A DNA stretch of 32,549 bases, taken from the NCBI GenBank assembly GCA_021820485.1, contig JAKADO010000035.1, forward strand, positions 1 to 32,549. Reading direction: 5' to 3'. Source of the DNA: Bacillota bacterium (GTDB lineage Bacteria > Bacillota > Sulfobacillia > Sulfobacillales > Sulfobacillaceae). A program made the position numbers and the translations under genes. Below the pieces are notes generated by a model. The model saw only the letters and a program-made list of their open reading frames with translations, was not told where the DNA came from and searched no databases. This document shows, piece after piece, positions 8,308 through 16,166 of this stretch (its first letter is position 1; each line of letters begins with the position of its first letter).

Positions 8308-8802
8308 TTAGAAAACTCCGGAGGTCTTTTGGAAGCGCAGCGTTTCCGCCCCGCAGATGGCAATCGCCAAAGCATCAGCCACGTCATCGGGTTTGGGATA
8401 TTCCTTCAACCCCAACAGACGTTGCACCATCAACTGCACCTGCTTCTTCTCCGCCCGGCCGTAACCGGTCACCGCCTGCTTCACCTCTGCCGGCGACATC
8501 TCCACATACGGGATGCGCCCCTGCGCCAGCACCAAAAGCACAATGCCGCGGGCCTGTCCGACGGCCAGAGCGGTCCGACTGTTTTGCCCAAAGTACAGCT
8601 TCTCAACAGCCGCCGCTTCAGGCTGGTAGGTGTCGCGAATGGTCACCAATCCATCGTACAGTTCACGCAACCGCACCTCAGGGGGCAGATCTGCCGCCGT
8701 CAAAAGCGCTCCATAGGCCACCGCCCGCGTCACCGAACCCTGATGGTCAATAATACCCCAGCCCAGTGTGGCGGTGCCTGGATCAACACCCAATACCCGC
8801 AC
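8308..8802 (-). CDS. ruvC: Holliday junction resolvase RuvC
   Basis: A 164-residue endonuclease that makes symmetric nicks in RuvAB-processed junctions. The four acidic active-site residues are present: Asp7 in GVDPGTATLG, Glu67 in VEKLYFGQN, and Asp140 and Asp143 in KPDDVADALAIA. The junction-binding segment GYGRAEKKQVQLMV is intact. The start is a GTG at 8800-8802 behind GGAAAGGAGG. Order ruvC-ruvA-ruvB is standard. yebC, its usual upstream neighbour, lies about 4 kb away beyond a block of sugar-related genes. Confidence 0.96.
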   Translation of the reverse strand: MRVLGVDPGTATLGWGIIDHQGSVTRAVAYGALLTAADLPPEVRLRELYDGLVTIRDTYQPEAAAVEKLYFGQNSRTALAVGQARGIVLLVLAQGRIPYVEMSPAEVKQAVTGYGRAEKKQVQLMVQRLLGLKEYPKPDDVADALAIAICGAETLRFQKTSGVF

Positions 8803-8865
8803 AAAAAGCGCCTCCTTTCCCTACTAATACGACACAGAACAACCTTTTTCCTATTCCCACCAACA

Positions 8866-8893
8866 CAAAAACAGAGCCTGCAGCGCAGGCTCT
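8866..8893 (-). terminator. Intrinsic terminator downstream of the sugar-porter pseudogene
   Basis: AGAGCCTGC and GCAGGCTCT form a perfect 9-bp stem with a 3-base loop; on the minus strand the stem is followed by GTTTTTG. It separates the accessory block from ruvC and remains intact although the gene before it is broken. Confidence 0.85.
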
Positions 8894-8913
8894 GCCCAGA
8901 TGCGATGTCGTTC

Positions 8914-9680
8914 TCACGCTTCGTGCTCAAAAAGGGCGGCGATTTCCTCGACCGAGAGCCCCTTGGTTTCCGGAAACCAGATGGTGACAAATCCGACCGC
9001 CAAGAGTGACAACGCAGCGAAGACAATCATCACGCCGCCAAGTCCCAGTCCCTCTTTCAAGACCGGGAACAGCTCGATGATGGCGAAGTTGGCCAGCCAG
9101 TTGATGAAAGCGACGGTGGCGGCCATCCGCCCGCGGACTTCGGTGGGAAAGTATTCGCCTTCAATAATCCATCCCGTTCCCCACCCCGAACGCGAAAAAC
9201 ACCACAAAACCGGCAAACATCACCAAGAGCAAGGCTGCCCGAAGCCCCCCGACAGTGCCAGTGTCAAGGCGCCCAGCACCATGAAGAGCGCCATGCCGCC
9301 AAACCCCAATCGCGACAGTGCCCGGCGCCCCAACGTGTCAATGTTGCGAAATCCGATATAGGTGGCCGCAATATTGACCGCCGCCAAGAGTAGCGTCGCC
9401 TCAACCCCGCGGACAGCAGCGTCCACGACGCTCATGTGAGGATGCGTAATGTACGGCAAGAGGATTTTGGGCCCGTAGTAGAACGGCACGTTAATCCCGG
9501 TGATTTGCTGGAAGAGCATGAACACTGCGTCCAAGCTGGAGCCCGACACCAGGTAGCCGAGAGCCAGGGGCCCAATTGGTAGGGAATGACGTTCAACGCG
9601 GACCCAATATTGGACGTGTCATAGCCAAAGAGAAACCCGCCCACCGTCGCCATAATGGTTAATGACCAATAAAAGCGGGT
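8914..9680 (-). pseudogene. Sugar-porter family MFS transporter, decayed (internal deletion and frameshifts)
   Basis: Fragments in different frames add up to a sugar/proton symporter of the MFS sugar-porter family, normally about 460 residues. The N-terminal piece reads [21 protein letters not shown] (around 9600-9680) and includes membrane helix 1. After GPWL a one-base loss shifts the frame into GYLVSGSSL. The text then jumps to the helix-7 motif [21 protein letters not shown], so most of helices 2-6 is missing. Two further shifts lie in G-runs near 9240-9249 and 9181-9190. The last piece (8914-9216) has the intact family ending EGEYFPTEVRGR and PETKGLSVEEI. The G-run shifts could be sequencing errors; the deletion of about 200 codons could not. 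No start codon is in frame upstream of the first fragment. Confidence 0.85.
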
Positions 9681-9863
9681 GCCTGTTGGTTGTCCAGTCG
9701 CTGGCTCAAGTCACTCCATTCGCGCGATTGACCCCTGCGGTACCTCCTCGATGCAATGTCGCCATCACAGTGTCCCCTGTCATCTTGGTTTCCACACGAC
9801 TTGGTTGCGCGAAGGAGCCGATGTTGGGCACACTAGACGAAGCTGAACCATAAGGAGGCTTCG

Positions 9864-11249
9864 GTGGTGGATGCAGTGCTGGCGTTCGATCTCGGCACGA
9901 CCCACTTGAAGTGGGTCCTGGTGGAGGAGGCCTCGGGGCTTCGACTATGGGACGGGCAGGCCGACGCCCACACCATCACCGCGGAAACCAGTTCCGAGCA
10001 GGATCCGCACGAAATTCTAGCCCAGGTGGTTCAGACGTTGGCGCAGGCCCAGCAGTATGGGACTGTGACCCAAGTCGCGTTTTCCAGCGCCATGCACAGT
10101 CTGGTTGCGTGCGACGACGAGGGACATCTGTTCACCAAAAGCTGGACCTGGATGGACAAGCGCGCCCATCCCACCGCCGCCTCTCTGCGCCGGAGCGGTG
10201 CCGGGCGGGAGCTTCGACGGCTCTCTGGGGTTCCGGTTCACGCCATGTCCCCCCTGGTCAAGTGGCTTCATTTAAGGCCCCAGTTGCCGTCCCAAGTGCG
10301 CCCTGTCGCTCTGAAGGATTACATCATCCACCATTTGACCGGCCAATGGGCGACAGACTATTCCACCGCAGCGGCCAGCGGCTTCCTGGGGCTGGATGGC
10401 CGCTGGCTTCCCGAAGCCCTTGAGATGGCGCGTCTAGATGCGGCCCAGATGCCTGGCCTCCACCGGATGCGTGACCGTCTAACGGCACGAGAGGGCGCGT
10501 TCGAGGTGGTCATCGGGGGCAGTGACGGAGCCACCGCCCACTGGCATCTGGGAGTCCCTCCCGATGGGACCGTTGGCGTCCTGGCCATGGGAACCAGCGG
10601 CGCCTTGCGCACCACCATCAGCGAACCGGTCGAGCACCCCGAACTTTTTTGCTATCTCATGGGTCCCGCCGCGGGATACTTGGTGGGGTCCGCCTTTTCC
10701 AACGTCGGCAACGTGCTGGCCTGGCTGGCACAACTGTTCACGGTCGACATTGACACGCTGGTGGGTGAAGGAATTGAGGCTGTTCGCACCGGTCGTCCAC
10801 TGCCGCTGGCCCTGCCCTATTGGTTTGGCGAGCGGTCGCCATGGTGGCGCGAAGATCTTGCGGGCGCGTGGATTGGCATGACCTCGGACCACGGACGCCC
10901 CGCGCTCGCAGGCGCCACCTTGATGGCCATGGCGGCTGGCTATGCGCACAGCTTGGGCACGCTCCACGCAAGCGGGGCCTCGCTTCAGGAGATCCGCGGC
11001 GGATCCGGGCTTTTGGATCGGCCCAACATGGCTCAATGGATGGCGGACGCCCTCGGCCACGACATCGTGCTGCACGATGAGCGGGACGCCTCGCTGTTGG
11101 GGGCGGTGGACTTGGCGCGAAATCCGGATGCCGAACGACATTCGGTCGCCAGCGGGGCGCGATATCGGCCCCGGAGCCCGGAGATTCAAGCGCGGGTCAT
11201 CAACACCTGGCTCCTCATCCAGCGCCACATGGAACGGGAGGAGCGCTAG
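9864..11249 (+). CDS. gntK: Gluconokinase (FGGY carbohydrate kinase)
   Basis: The 461-residue protein is an FGGY kinase, which phosphorylates a sugar or sugar acid with ATP. Motifs specific to the gluconate branch are FSSAMHSL (73-80), TWMDKR (95-100), GVPVHAMSPLVKW (122-134), KDYIIHHLTGQWATDYSTAAASG (151-173), the catalytic-base segment IGGSDGATAH (Asp221), MGTSGALRT (242-250) and PYWFGERSPWW. These line up with Bacillus GntK rather than glycerol kinase or xylulokinase. It would feed 6-phosphogluconate into the pentose phosphate pathway. The start is GTG 9864 (or the adjacent GTG 9867) behind TAAGGAGG. It is the only clear plus-strand gene here, divergent from the porter pseudogene and convergent with an MFS gene, with which it shares the CTAG carrying both stop codons. 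It is about 50 residues shorter than Bacillus GntK. Confidence 0.8.
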   Translation: MVDAVLAFDLGTTHLKWVLVEEASGLRLWDGQADAHTITAETSSEQDPHEILAQVVQTLAQAQQYGTVTQVAFSSAMHSLVACDDEGHLFTKSWTWMDKRAHPTAASLRRSGAGRELRRLSGVPVHAMSPLVKWLHLRPQLPSQVRPVALKDYIIHHLTGQWATDYSTAAASGFLGLDGRWLPEALEMARLDAAQMPGLHRMRDRLTAREGAFEVVIGGSDGATAHWHLGVPPDGTVGVLAMGTSGALRTTISEPVEHPELFCYLMGPAAGYLVGSAFSNVGNVLAWLAQLFTVDIDTLVGEGIEAVRTGRPLPLALPYWFGERSPWWREDLAGAWIGMTSDHGRPALAGATLMAMAAGYAHSLGTLHASGASLQEIRGGSGLLDRPNMAQWMADALGHDIVLHDERDASLLGAVDLARNPDAERHSVASGARYRPRSPEIQARVINTWLLIQRHMEREER

Positions 11250-12604
11250 CTCTCCCCTTTGAATCGGTACACCTCAGGCAGCACAAAGATCGCGGCCAAG
11301 AGGCCCACGAGCGGGAAGACGGCGGTAAAAAGCGTCGCGCCCCCTTTCCCAATTGCGTCAAAAAACCGCGGATAGAGAAAGGTGCTGAGGAACCCCGGGA
11401 TTTTCACAAAGATATAGGAAAACCCACTGGCAGTGCCGCGGTATCGGGCCGGCGCCACCATCGACGGAATGGTCATGACGTTTTCGGCGTCCCAATAATG
11501 TCCCCACAGCATGACCGCCGCCGCTATCGGCAGCACAACCAGCGCCTTGGTGAAAATGGCGATGGCGGCAGCAATCAGCGCCACCAGGACAATCGCAAAC
11601 CCATAGATGCTCAGTTTGCGCTGACCAATTTTCGGCACCAGCATCGGCCCCACCCACCCGGACACCACCGCCACCAAGTAGATCAAGAGCGTGATGAGGT
11701 CGGTGGTTTGGACGTTGGAAACCCCCAAGAGGACAAACAAGACCGGCAAATAGAAGCCGAAGGTCGAGAACTCGCTGGATTGCATGAAACCCGCAATCCA
11801 GCCGAACAGGGTAGCGCGCCATCGGGTGCGGTCCTGATGGATTTCGCGTAGAAATTCGCTCACATGGACAGGGGGCACCTCGACGTCGTGGTTAGGCAGC
11901 ATCGGCAGGGAGTCTCCATACATTTCCTGCGCGGTCCGCTTGGCCTCCCGGAAACGTCCCCGCTGGATCAACCAAATGACCGTTTCCGGAAGGGTGCGCC
12001 GCAGAAAGAACAGGATGAGCGCCCACACGCCAGAAAGCCCGAGCATAATCCGCCACATCGGTCCATAGGGGATGTGCACTACGAGCAGCAGCAGGACAGC
12101 CGCAATCGACAGCACCTCACCTACCGCGAACACAAACTGCCAGCGGTTGCCCATGATGTCGCGGCGGCCCCGCTGCACGGACTCCATAATGTAGGTGTAG
12201 CCGTTGGCGATGTCCATCCCCAGCGGGATCCCCAAGATGAATCGCAGAACGGCCAAGACCTCCATGTTGGGAGCAAAGGCCTGCGCCAACCCCACCACAA
12301 AAAACATCAGCATTGTGCCAAGGAAGACGGTGCGCCGCCCGAGGCGGTCAGTCAGCCATCCGCCGACGATGGCGCCGATGACGGCTCCGGCCTGAACGGC
12401 AGCTGCCGTCAGACCCAAGAGCCAGGATGAGGGGTGAAAGATTTTTTGCAGGAAAATCAAGATGAAGGAAATGGAATAGAGGTCCCACGCCTCGACGAAA
12501 ATGGAGGCAATCATCAGCCAACCAATGCGGTTGCCGCGGGGACTGTGCTTCTCCACGACACTATCCACCGCTTCTCGAATGATTTGGGGATTGAACTCGG
12601 GCAT
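11246..12604 (-). CDS. MFS transporter (metabolite:proton symporter type), substrate unknown
   Basis: A 452-residue polytopic membrane protein with about 12 helices. The MFS loop 2-3 signature is clear (GGWLTDRLGRRTVFLG, about residues 81-96). The second-half equivalents are weaker. The segment LGIPLGMDIANGYTYIMESVQRGRR in helix 4-5 resembles the Pho84/sugar-acid branch of the superfamily. The N-terminal 30 residues are cytoplasmic. Its neighbour is a gluconokinase, so gluconate or another sugar acid is a reasonable guess, but the two genes are convergent and not co-transcribed; phosphate or an aromatic acid is also possible. The ATG is at 12602-12604 with AGGGAG upstream, and it must have its own promoter because yebC is terminated before it. 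Confidence 0.75.
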   Translation of the reverse strand: MPEFNPQIIREAVDSVVEKHSPRGNRIGWLMIASIFVEAWDLYSISFILIFLQKIFHPSSWLLGLTAAAVQAGAVIGAIVGGWLTDRLGRRTVFLGTMLMFFVVGLAQAFAPNMEVLAVLRFILGIPLGMDIANGYTYIMESVQRGRRDIMGNRWQFVFAVGEVLSIAAVLLLLVVHIPYGPMWRIMLGLSGVWALILFFLRRTLPETVIWLIQRGRFREAKRTAQEMYGDSLPMLPNHDVEVPPVHVSEFLREIHQDRTRWRATLFGWIAGFMQSSEFSTFGFYLPVLFVLLGVSNVQTTDLITLLIYLVAVVSGWVGPMLVPKIGQRKLSIYGFAIVLVALIAAAIAIFTKALVVLPIAAAVMLWGHYWDAENVMTIPSMVAPARYRGTASGFSYIFVKIPGFLSTFLYPRFFDAIGKGGATLFTAVFPLVGLLAAIFVLPEVYRFKGES

Positions 12605-12698
12605 CTCGGCTGCTCCCTCCGCGGCCTTCCGCAGCGCGAAAAGCCATTGAAGATATCCTCAAGTATGCCCGGTCTTCCCAATATCTCTCGCTCCACAT

Positions 12699-12722
12699 AA
12701 AAAAGCGCCGGTTTCCCGACGC
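12699..12722 (-). terminator. Intrinsic terminator after yebC
   Basis: On the minus strand GCGTCGG pairs with CCGGCGC (one G-U pair) around a GAAA tetraloop and is followed by TTTTTT. It lies 17 bp after the yebC stop and closes the tyrS-to-yebC unit. Confidence 0.88.
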
Positions 12723-12739
12723 CCATCATCAATACAGCT

Positions 12740-13483
12740 TTAGGCTTCCTCAAGCATCTCGTCGGGGAAGTCGGCGTTGGAATAGACCTTCTGGACATCG
12801 TCATGCTCCTCGAGCAGGTCCAAGAGCTCCATCAACTGCTCCGCCTCGTGCCCCGCCACCGCCACCGTGGTTTTCGGCAGGCGCACCAGTTCCGCCTCTT
12901 CCACGCCAATGCCCTTCTCCACAAAGGCCAGCCGGACCGCTTCCAGCATCTCTGGGCCGGTCAGCACGATAAATTCGTCTTCGTCGCGGGACAGGTCGTC
13001 GGCGCCCGCCTCAATGGCAATGTCGAGTAGGTCTTCTTCCGACATCTCGGTCTTCCCCAATACCAGGCGTCCCTTCGGCTCGAACATCCACGCCACGCAC
13101 CCAGTTTCCCCGAGCGATCCGCCGTGCCGGGAAAAGATGTGTCGCACCTCACCCGCGGTTCGATTGCGGTTGTCGGTCAAAATATCGAGATAGACAGCGG
13201 TACCGCCTGGACCATACCCCTCGTATACGGCCTCTTCATAGTTGACGCCAGCTTCCTGGCCTGTCGCCCGCCGAATCGCCCGCTCAATGTTGTTGGAGGG
13301 CAAGTTGTTGGCCTTGGCCTTGTCAATGGCAATGCGCAGCTTGAAGTTGGTATCGGGGTTCCCCCCGCCGCGCTTGGCGGCAGCCATAATCTCCTTGGTC
13401 AAGCGCGAGAATACGGTGCCCCTGACAGCATCCACCTTCGCCTTCTTGCGCTTAATGTTGGCCCACTTGGAATGGCCTGACAT
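12740..13483 (-). CDS. yebC: YebC/PmpR family (TACO1-like) protein
   Basis: A 247-residue DUF28 protein. It begins with the family signature MSGHSKWANIKRKKAKVDAV, then KLRIAIDKAKANNLPSNNIERAI, EGYGPGGTAVYLDILTDNRNRT and the HGGSLGETGCVAWMF segment. Members have been described as transcription regulators, and the TACO1-like branch as a ribosome-associated factor that helps translation of difficult stretches; the sequence does not choose between these. Length is typical. The ATG at 13481-13483 follows GGGGGAG and is 15 bp after nadE. It usually lies next to ruvC, but here a sugar-gene block separates them. Confidence 0.95.
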   Translation of the reverse strand: MSGHSKWANIKRKKAKVDAVRGTVFSRLTKEIMAAAKRGGGNPDTNFKLRIAIDKAKANNLPSNNIERAIRRATGQEAGVNYEEAVYEGYGPGGTAVYLDILTDNRNRTAGEVRHIFSRHGGSLGETGCVAWMFEPKGRLVLGKTEMSEEDLLDIAIEAGADDLSRDEDEFIVLTGPEMLEAVRLAFVEKGIGVEEAELVRLPKTTVAVAGHEAEQLMELLDLLEEHDDVQKVYSNADFPDEMLEEA

Positions 13484-13498
13484 CGCGTCTCCCCCTTT

Positions 13499-15202
13499 TT
13501 ACGAAAATCTCCCGGTGATGGGCATGCGCCGGTCGCGTCCGAACGCCCGCGGCGTCACCTTGATGCCAATCGGCGCTTGACGCCGCTTATATTCGTTGCG
13601 ATTGACCAGGCGTACCGTGAGGCGGACCGCCTCGCCGTCCAAACCCATCCGCACCATCTCTTCAGGGGTCATATCATCTTCGATATACCCTTTCAGTATC
13701 TGATCCAATATATCATACGGCGGTAGACTGTCCTCGTCCTTTTGGTCCGGTCGAAGCTCCGCGCTAGGCGGCTTTACGAGAACATTTTGGGGTATGCGCT
13801 CCCTGTCCCGGTTGACATAGCGGGCTAGCCGAAACACTTCCGTCTTCAACACATCCTTGAGCACGGCAAAGCCCCCCGCCATGTCGCCGTAGAGCGTGCT
13901 GTACCCGGTGGCCATTTCGCTCTTGTTGCCGGTGGTCAGAACCAGCCATCCCAGCTTGTTGGAAAGCGCCATCAACAGCGTGCCGCGGATGCGGGCCTGC
14001 AAATTCTCCTCCGCCAAATCCACGGGGCGCCCGTCGAAGTGGGGTCCCAGCTCCCTCATAAACGAGGACATCACCGTTTTGATCGGGATCTCCCTCCAAT
14101 CAATGCGCAGGTTGTCGGCCAACTGCTTGGCGTCCTGAAAGCTGGTGTTGGAGGTGATGACCGACGGCATGAATACGCCATGGACGCGGTCCGCCCCCAG
14201 GGCATCCACGGCAATGACCGCCGTCAGCGCCGAGTCGATGCCCCCGGAAAGGCCAATCACCACATCGCCGAAACCGTTCTTCTCCACATAATCGCGCAAC
14301 CCCAGCACCAACGCCTGGTACAAGGATTCCACCGTATCCGGCAAGGGCTCCACGCGAAACGCATTTTTGGACGATTGGTCAGTCACAGCCGAAAGCGGCA
14401 CCTCCACCACCGTGACGGCCGCCGATTCCGAATTGCCAAGTCGCCAACGCGGATCAATCCAACGTCGGTGCTGGCTGGGCGTGCGATCCAAATCCACCGT
14501 GAGGACATCCTCGCTAAACGCCTTGGCCCGCGCCAATAGCCGCCCATCCGGGCTGAAGATCACGCTTTCCCCGTCAAACACCAGTTCGTCCTGAGCTCCG
14601 ACAAGATTGTTCCACACCAAGTAGGCCGCGGCATCATCGGCGCGTGTGGCCATCATCTCCTGCCGAAGTTGGCTCTTCCCCCGGGAAAATGGCGAAGCGC
14701 TGATGTTAATCAAGAGATTGGCCCCGCTCCGCGCTTGCCGAAGATACGGGCCATCCGGGTACCACAAGTCCTCACAGATGGAAATGCCAAGGGTCCACTG
14801 ATCCCACTTCAAGACGGTGGTGCCTTCGCCCGGGGTGAAATAGCGCGCCTCATCAAAAACGCCGTAATTGGGCAGGTGCTGCTTCTGCACCCGGGCCACC
14901 GTCCGGGTGTCGGCCATGACGGCGGCGGCATTATAGAGTCCAGTCCCCTCATATGCATAACCGGCCACCACCAGGATGTCCTGGGTATGACGGGCCAACT
15001 CCTTTTGCGCATCAGACAACGCGTCCAGAAAACTGGGGCGAAACAGCAAGTCCTCCGGAGGGTATCCGGCCAAGCTCATCTCGGGGAAGACCAGAGCATT
15101 GACGCCATCCTCCCGCGCGGCCTTGACAGCAGCAATCATGCGCTCGAGATTGCCCCGCACATCACCCACCACACTATTCATCTGCATGAGTCGAATTCGC
15201 AT
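13499..15202 (-). CDS. nadE: NAD+ synthase, glutamine-hydrolysing
   Basis: A 567-residue two-domain enzyme that makes NAD+ from nicotinate adenine dinucleotide, ATP and glutamine. The N-terminal nitrilase-type glutaminase has the Glu41 (FPEMSLAGYP), Lys107 (RVQKQHLPNYGVFDE) and Cys143 (SICEDLW) triad. The C-terminal synthetase has the ATP-pyrophosphatase loop SGGIDS (319-324) and the segments TTGNKSEMATGYSTLYGDMAGG and VKPPSAEL. The frame is open to 15430, but the ATG at 15200-15202 has GAAAGGAGG upstream and fits the family N-terminus (MRIRLMQMN). It sits 14 bp after the 110-residue E1-like gene and 15 bp before yebC, inside the tyrS-led operon. Confidence 0.96.
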   Translation of the reverse strand: MRIRLMQMNSVVGDVRGNLERMIAAVKAAREDGVNALVFPEMSLAGYPPEDLLFRPSFLDALSDAQKELARHTQDILVVAGYAYEGTGLYNAAAVMADTRTVARVQKQHLPNYGVFDEARYFTPGEGTTVLKWDQWTLGISICEDLWYPDGPYLRQARSGANLLINISASPFSRGKSQLRQEMMATRADDAAAYLVWNNLVGAQDELVFDGESVIFSPDGRLLARAKAFSEDVLTVDLDRTPSQHRRWIDPRWRLGNSESAAVTVVEVPLSAVTDQSSKNAFRVEPLPDTVESLYQALVLGLRDYVEKNGFGDVVIGLSGGIDSALTAVIAVDALGADRVHGVFMPSVITSNTSFQDAKQLADNLRIDWREIPIKTVMSSFMRELGPHFDGRPVDLAEENLQARIRGTLLMALSNKLGWLVLTTGNKSEMATGYSTLYGDMAGGFAVLKDVLKTEVFRLARYVNRDRERIPQNVLVKPPSAELRPDQKDEDSLPPYDILDQILKGYIEDDMTPEEMVRMGLDGEAVRLTVRLVNRNEYKRRQAPIGIKVTPRAFGRDRRMPITGRFS

Positions 15203-15216
15203 GGGTTGCCTCCTTT

Positions 15217-15549
15217 CTATTCGCTTTTCGGATCGGGGGAAGGATTCACCACATCGGCGAGCCATGCGGCTAGTTGAAGTCCGATGTCGCGGACCGTTTG
15301 TCCGAACGACTCGCCAATGGGAATCACCAAGGGGGGCTTCCCGGCACCAATCACGGTCAGCGCGTCGCTCTCCGCTTCCGTGACCCGGAATCCTGCCCCG
15401 TGCACATAGCGGACAACAAGATCCCTCCATAAATACGGGCCCTCAACCCGCACGGGCGTCTCCAAGAGGCGAACCTGACCGTCATAGCCAATTTCATCCA
15501 CTAACATCTGCCGCGAATACTGGTCCAATACGTCATTGGACAATTCCAT
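15217..15549 (-). CDS. Small degenerate MoeB/ThiF-like protein (possible inactive E1 partner)
   Basis: A 110-residue protein. Its first 40 residues match the N-terminus of MoeB/ThiF enzymes: ELSNDVLDQYSRQMLVDEIG followed by YDGQVRLL, with Arg13 at the position of E. coli MoeB Arg14 (YNRQ). In MoeB that arginine reaches into the partner subunit's ATP site. Where active enzymes continue into the GxGGxG nucleotide loop, this one reads VRVEGPYLWRDLVVRYVHGAGF, so ATP binding looks lost. The rest (about 60-110) has no motif I recognise and ends in an acidic, Pro-rich tail. It overlaps the preceding thiF-like gene by 17 bp and has GAGGTG before its ATG, so the two are likely translated together. I infer a partner or scaffold for the ThiF-like protein. 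It could also be a decaying remnant, though the clean frame and ribosome site argue against this. Confidence 0.6.
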   Translation of the reverse strand: MELSNDVLDQYSRQMLVDEIGYDGQVRLLETPVRVEGPYLWRDLVVRYVHGAGFRVTEAESDALTVIGAGKPPLVIPIGESFGQTVRDIGLQLAAWLADVVNPSPDPKSE

Positions 15550-16162
15550 GGGAACACCTCGCTTTGGGAAGTCCCACCGACCAGAGCGCTCCCTCGCGCC
15601 CTTCCAACAAATACAGCCGGTCGAGGGCGGAGTCGGCGGGCTGCCTCACCCATCGATCCGCAAGTTCCAAGGCCTGCCCGGCTACCGCCAGCGTGACAAA
15701 CCCCACAACACCCGCTTCAAAGCAGCGCGGACCCTCCAGCAGTTCCTCACCAAACAGGCAGCGCAGGCAGGGACCGTCTGGGCGCATGAGAGCCGACTGC
15801 CCTTCCCAGCGGACCGCACTGGCAAAAATCCAGGGAATGGCTTGGCTCCGTGCCGCCTCGGCAATGGCCAACCGAGCCGGCCAATTGTCTGTGGCATCAA
15901 AGAGGAGATCGCAAGGCGGCCAGGGGAAGGTCCTGTCAACCCGGACCGCCATCGGATGGACCCGTGCCCCAAAGACTTGGGCGAGCGTCTCCGCCTTCTT
16001 GCTGCCGATCGAGGCCTCATCATACCAGGGCTGGCGCGGCAGGTTGGATCGTTCCACCTGATCGCCGTCCACCACCCAAATCTGATCCACCCAGGGCAAC
16101 TCGACCAGACCGCGCACCAGAGGGCTGCCGATGCCTCCTGCCCCTATGACCGCGACATTCAT
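15533..16162 (-). CDS. ThiF/MoeB-like adenylyltransferase lacking the N-terminal segment
   Basis: A 209-residue E1-type protein. Such enzymes adenylate the C-terminus of ubiquitin-like sulfur carriers (ThiS, MoaD) or related proteins. Present are the nucleotide loop IGAGGIGS (6-13), VVDGDQVERSNLPRQ with Asp32/Asp34 and Arg43, GSKKAE (Lys55/56), FDATDNW (Asp92), one CxxC (Cys132, Cys135) and the conserved Cys147 in RCFEAGVVG. The second zinc pair is reduced to CSH near the end. The ATG at 16160-16162 places the first strand at residue 3, so the usual 25-30 residue helix with YxRQ is missing; it is encoded by the next gene instead. The start lies 4 bp after the TPR gene, with GGTGAT upstream. 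No ThiS, MoaD or ThiS-like gene is in the window, so the substrate is unknown. Confidence 0.8.
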   Translation of the reverse strand: MNVAVIGAGGIGSPLVRGLVELPWVDQIWVVDGDQVERSNLPRQPWYDEASIGSKKAETLAQVFGARVHPMAVRVDRTFPWPPCDLLFDATDNWPARLAIAEAARSQAIPWIFASAVRWEGQSALMRPDGPCLRCLFGEELLEGPRCFEAGVVGFVTLAVAGQALELADRWVRQPADSALDRLYLLEGREGALWSVGLPKARCSHGIVQ

Positions 16163-16166
16163 GCCA

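Noticed and set aside
7642-9009. A 455-codon open frame on the plus strand opposite ruvA and ruvC
   Set aside because: It is the antisense shadow of well-recognised genes, has no family motifs, no ribosome site, and an amino-acid mix (His/Gln/Arg/Pro rich) typical of reverse-frame translation in GC-rich DNA.
9851-9864. TAAGGAGGCTTCGG before gntK is identical to the minus-strand sequence at 32524-32537 before the SLC13-type gene
   Set aside because: The shared part is mainly a strong ribosome-binding site; 14 bases is too short to claim a common regulatory element.
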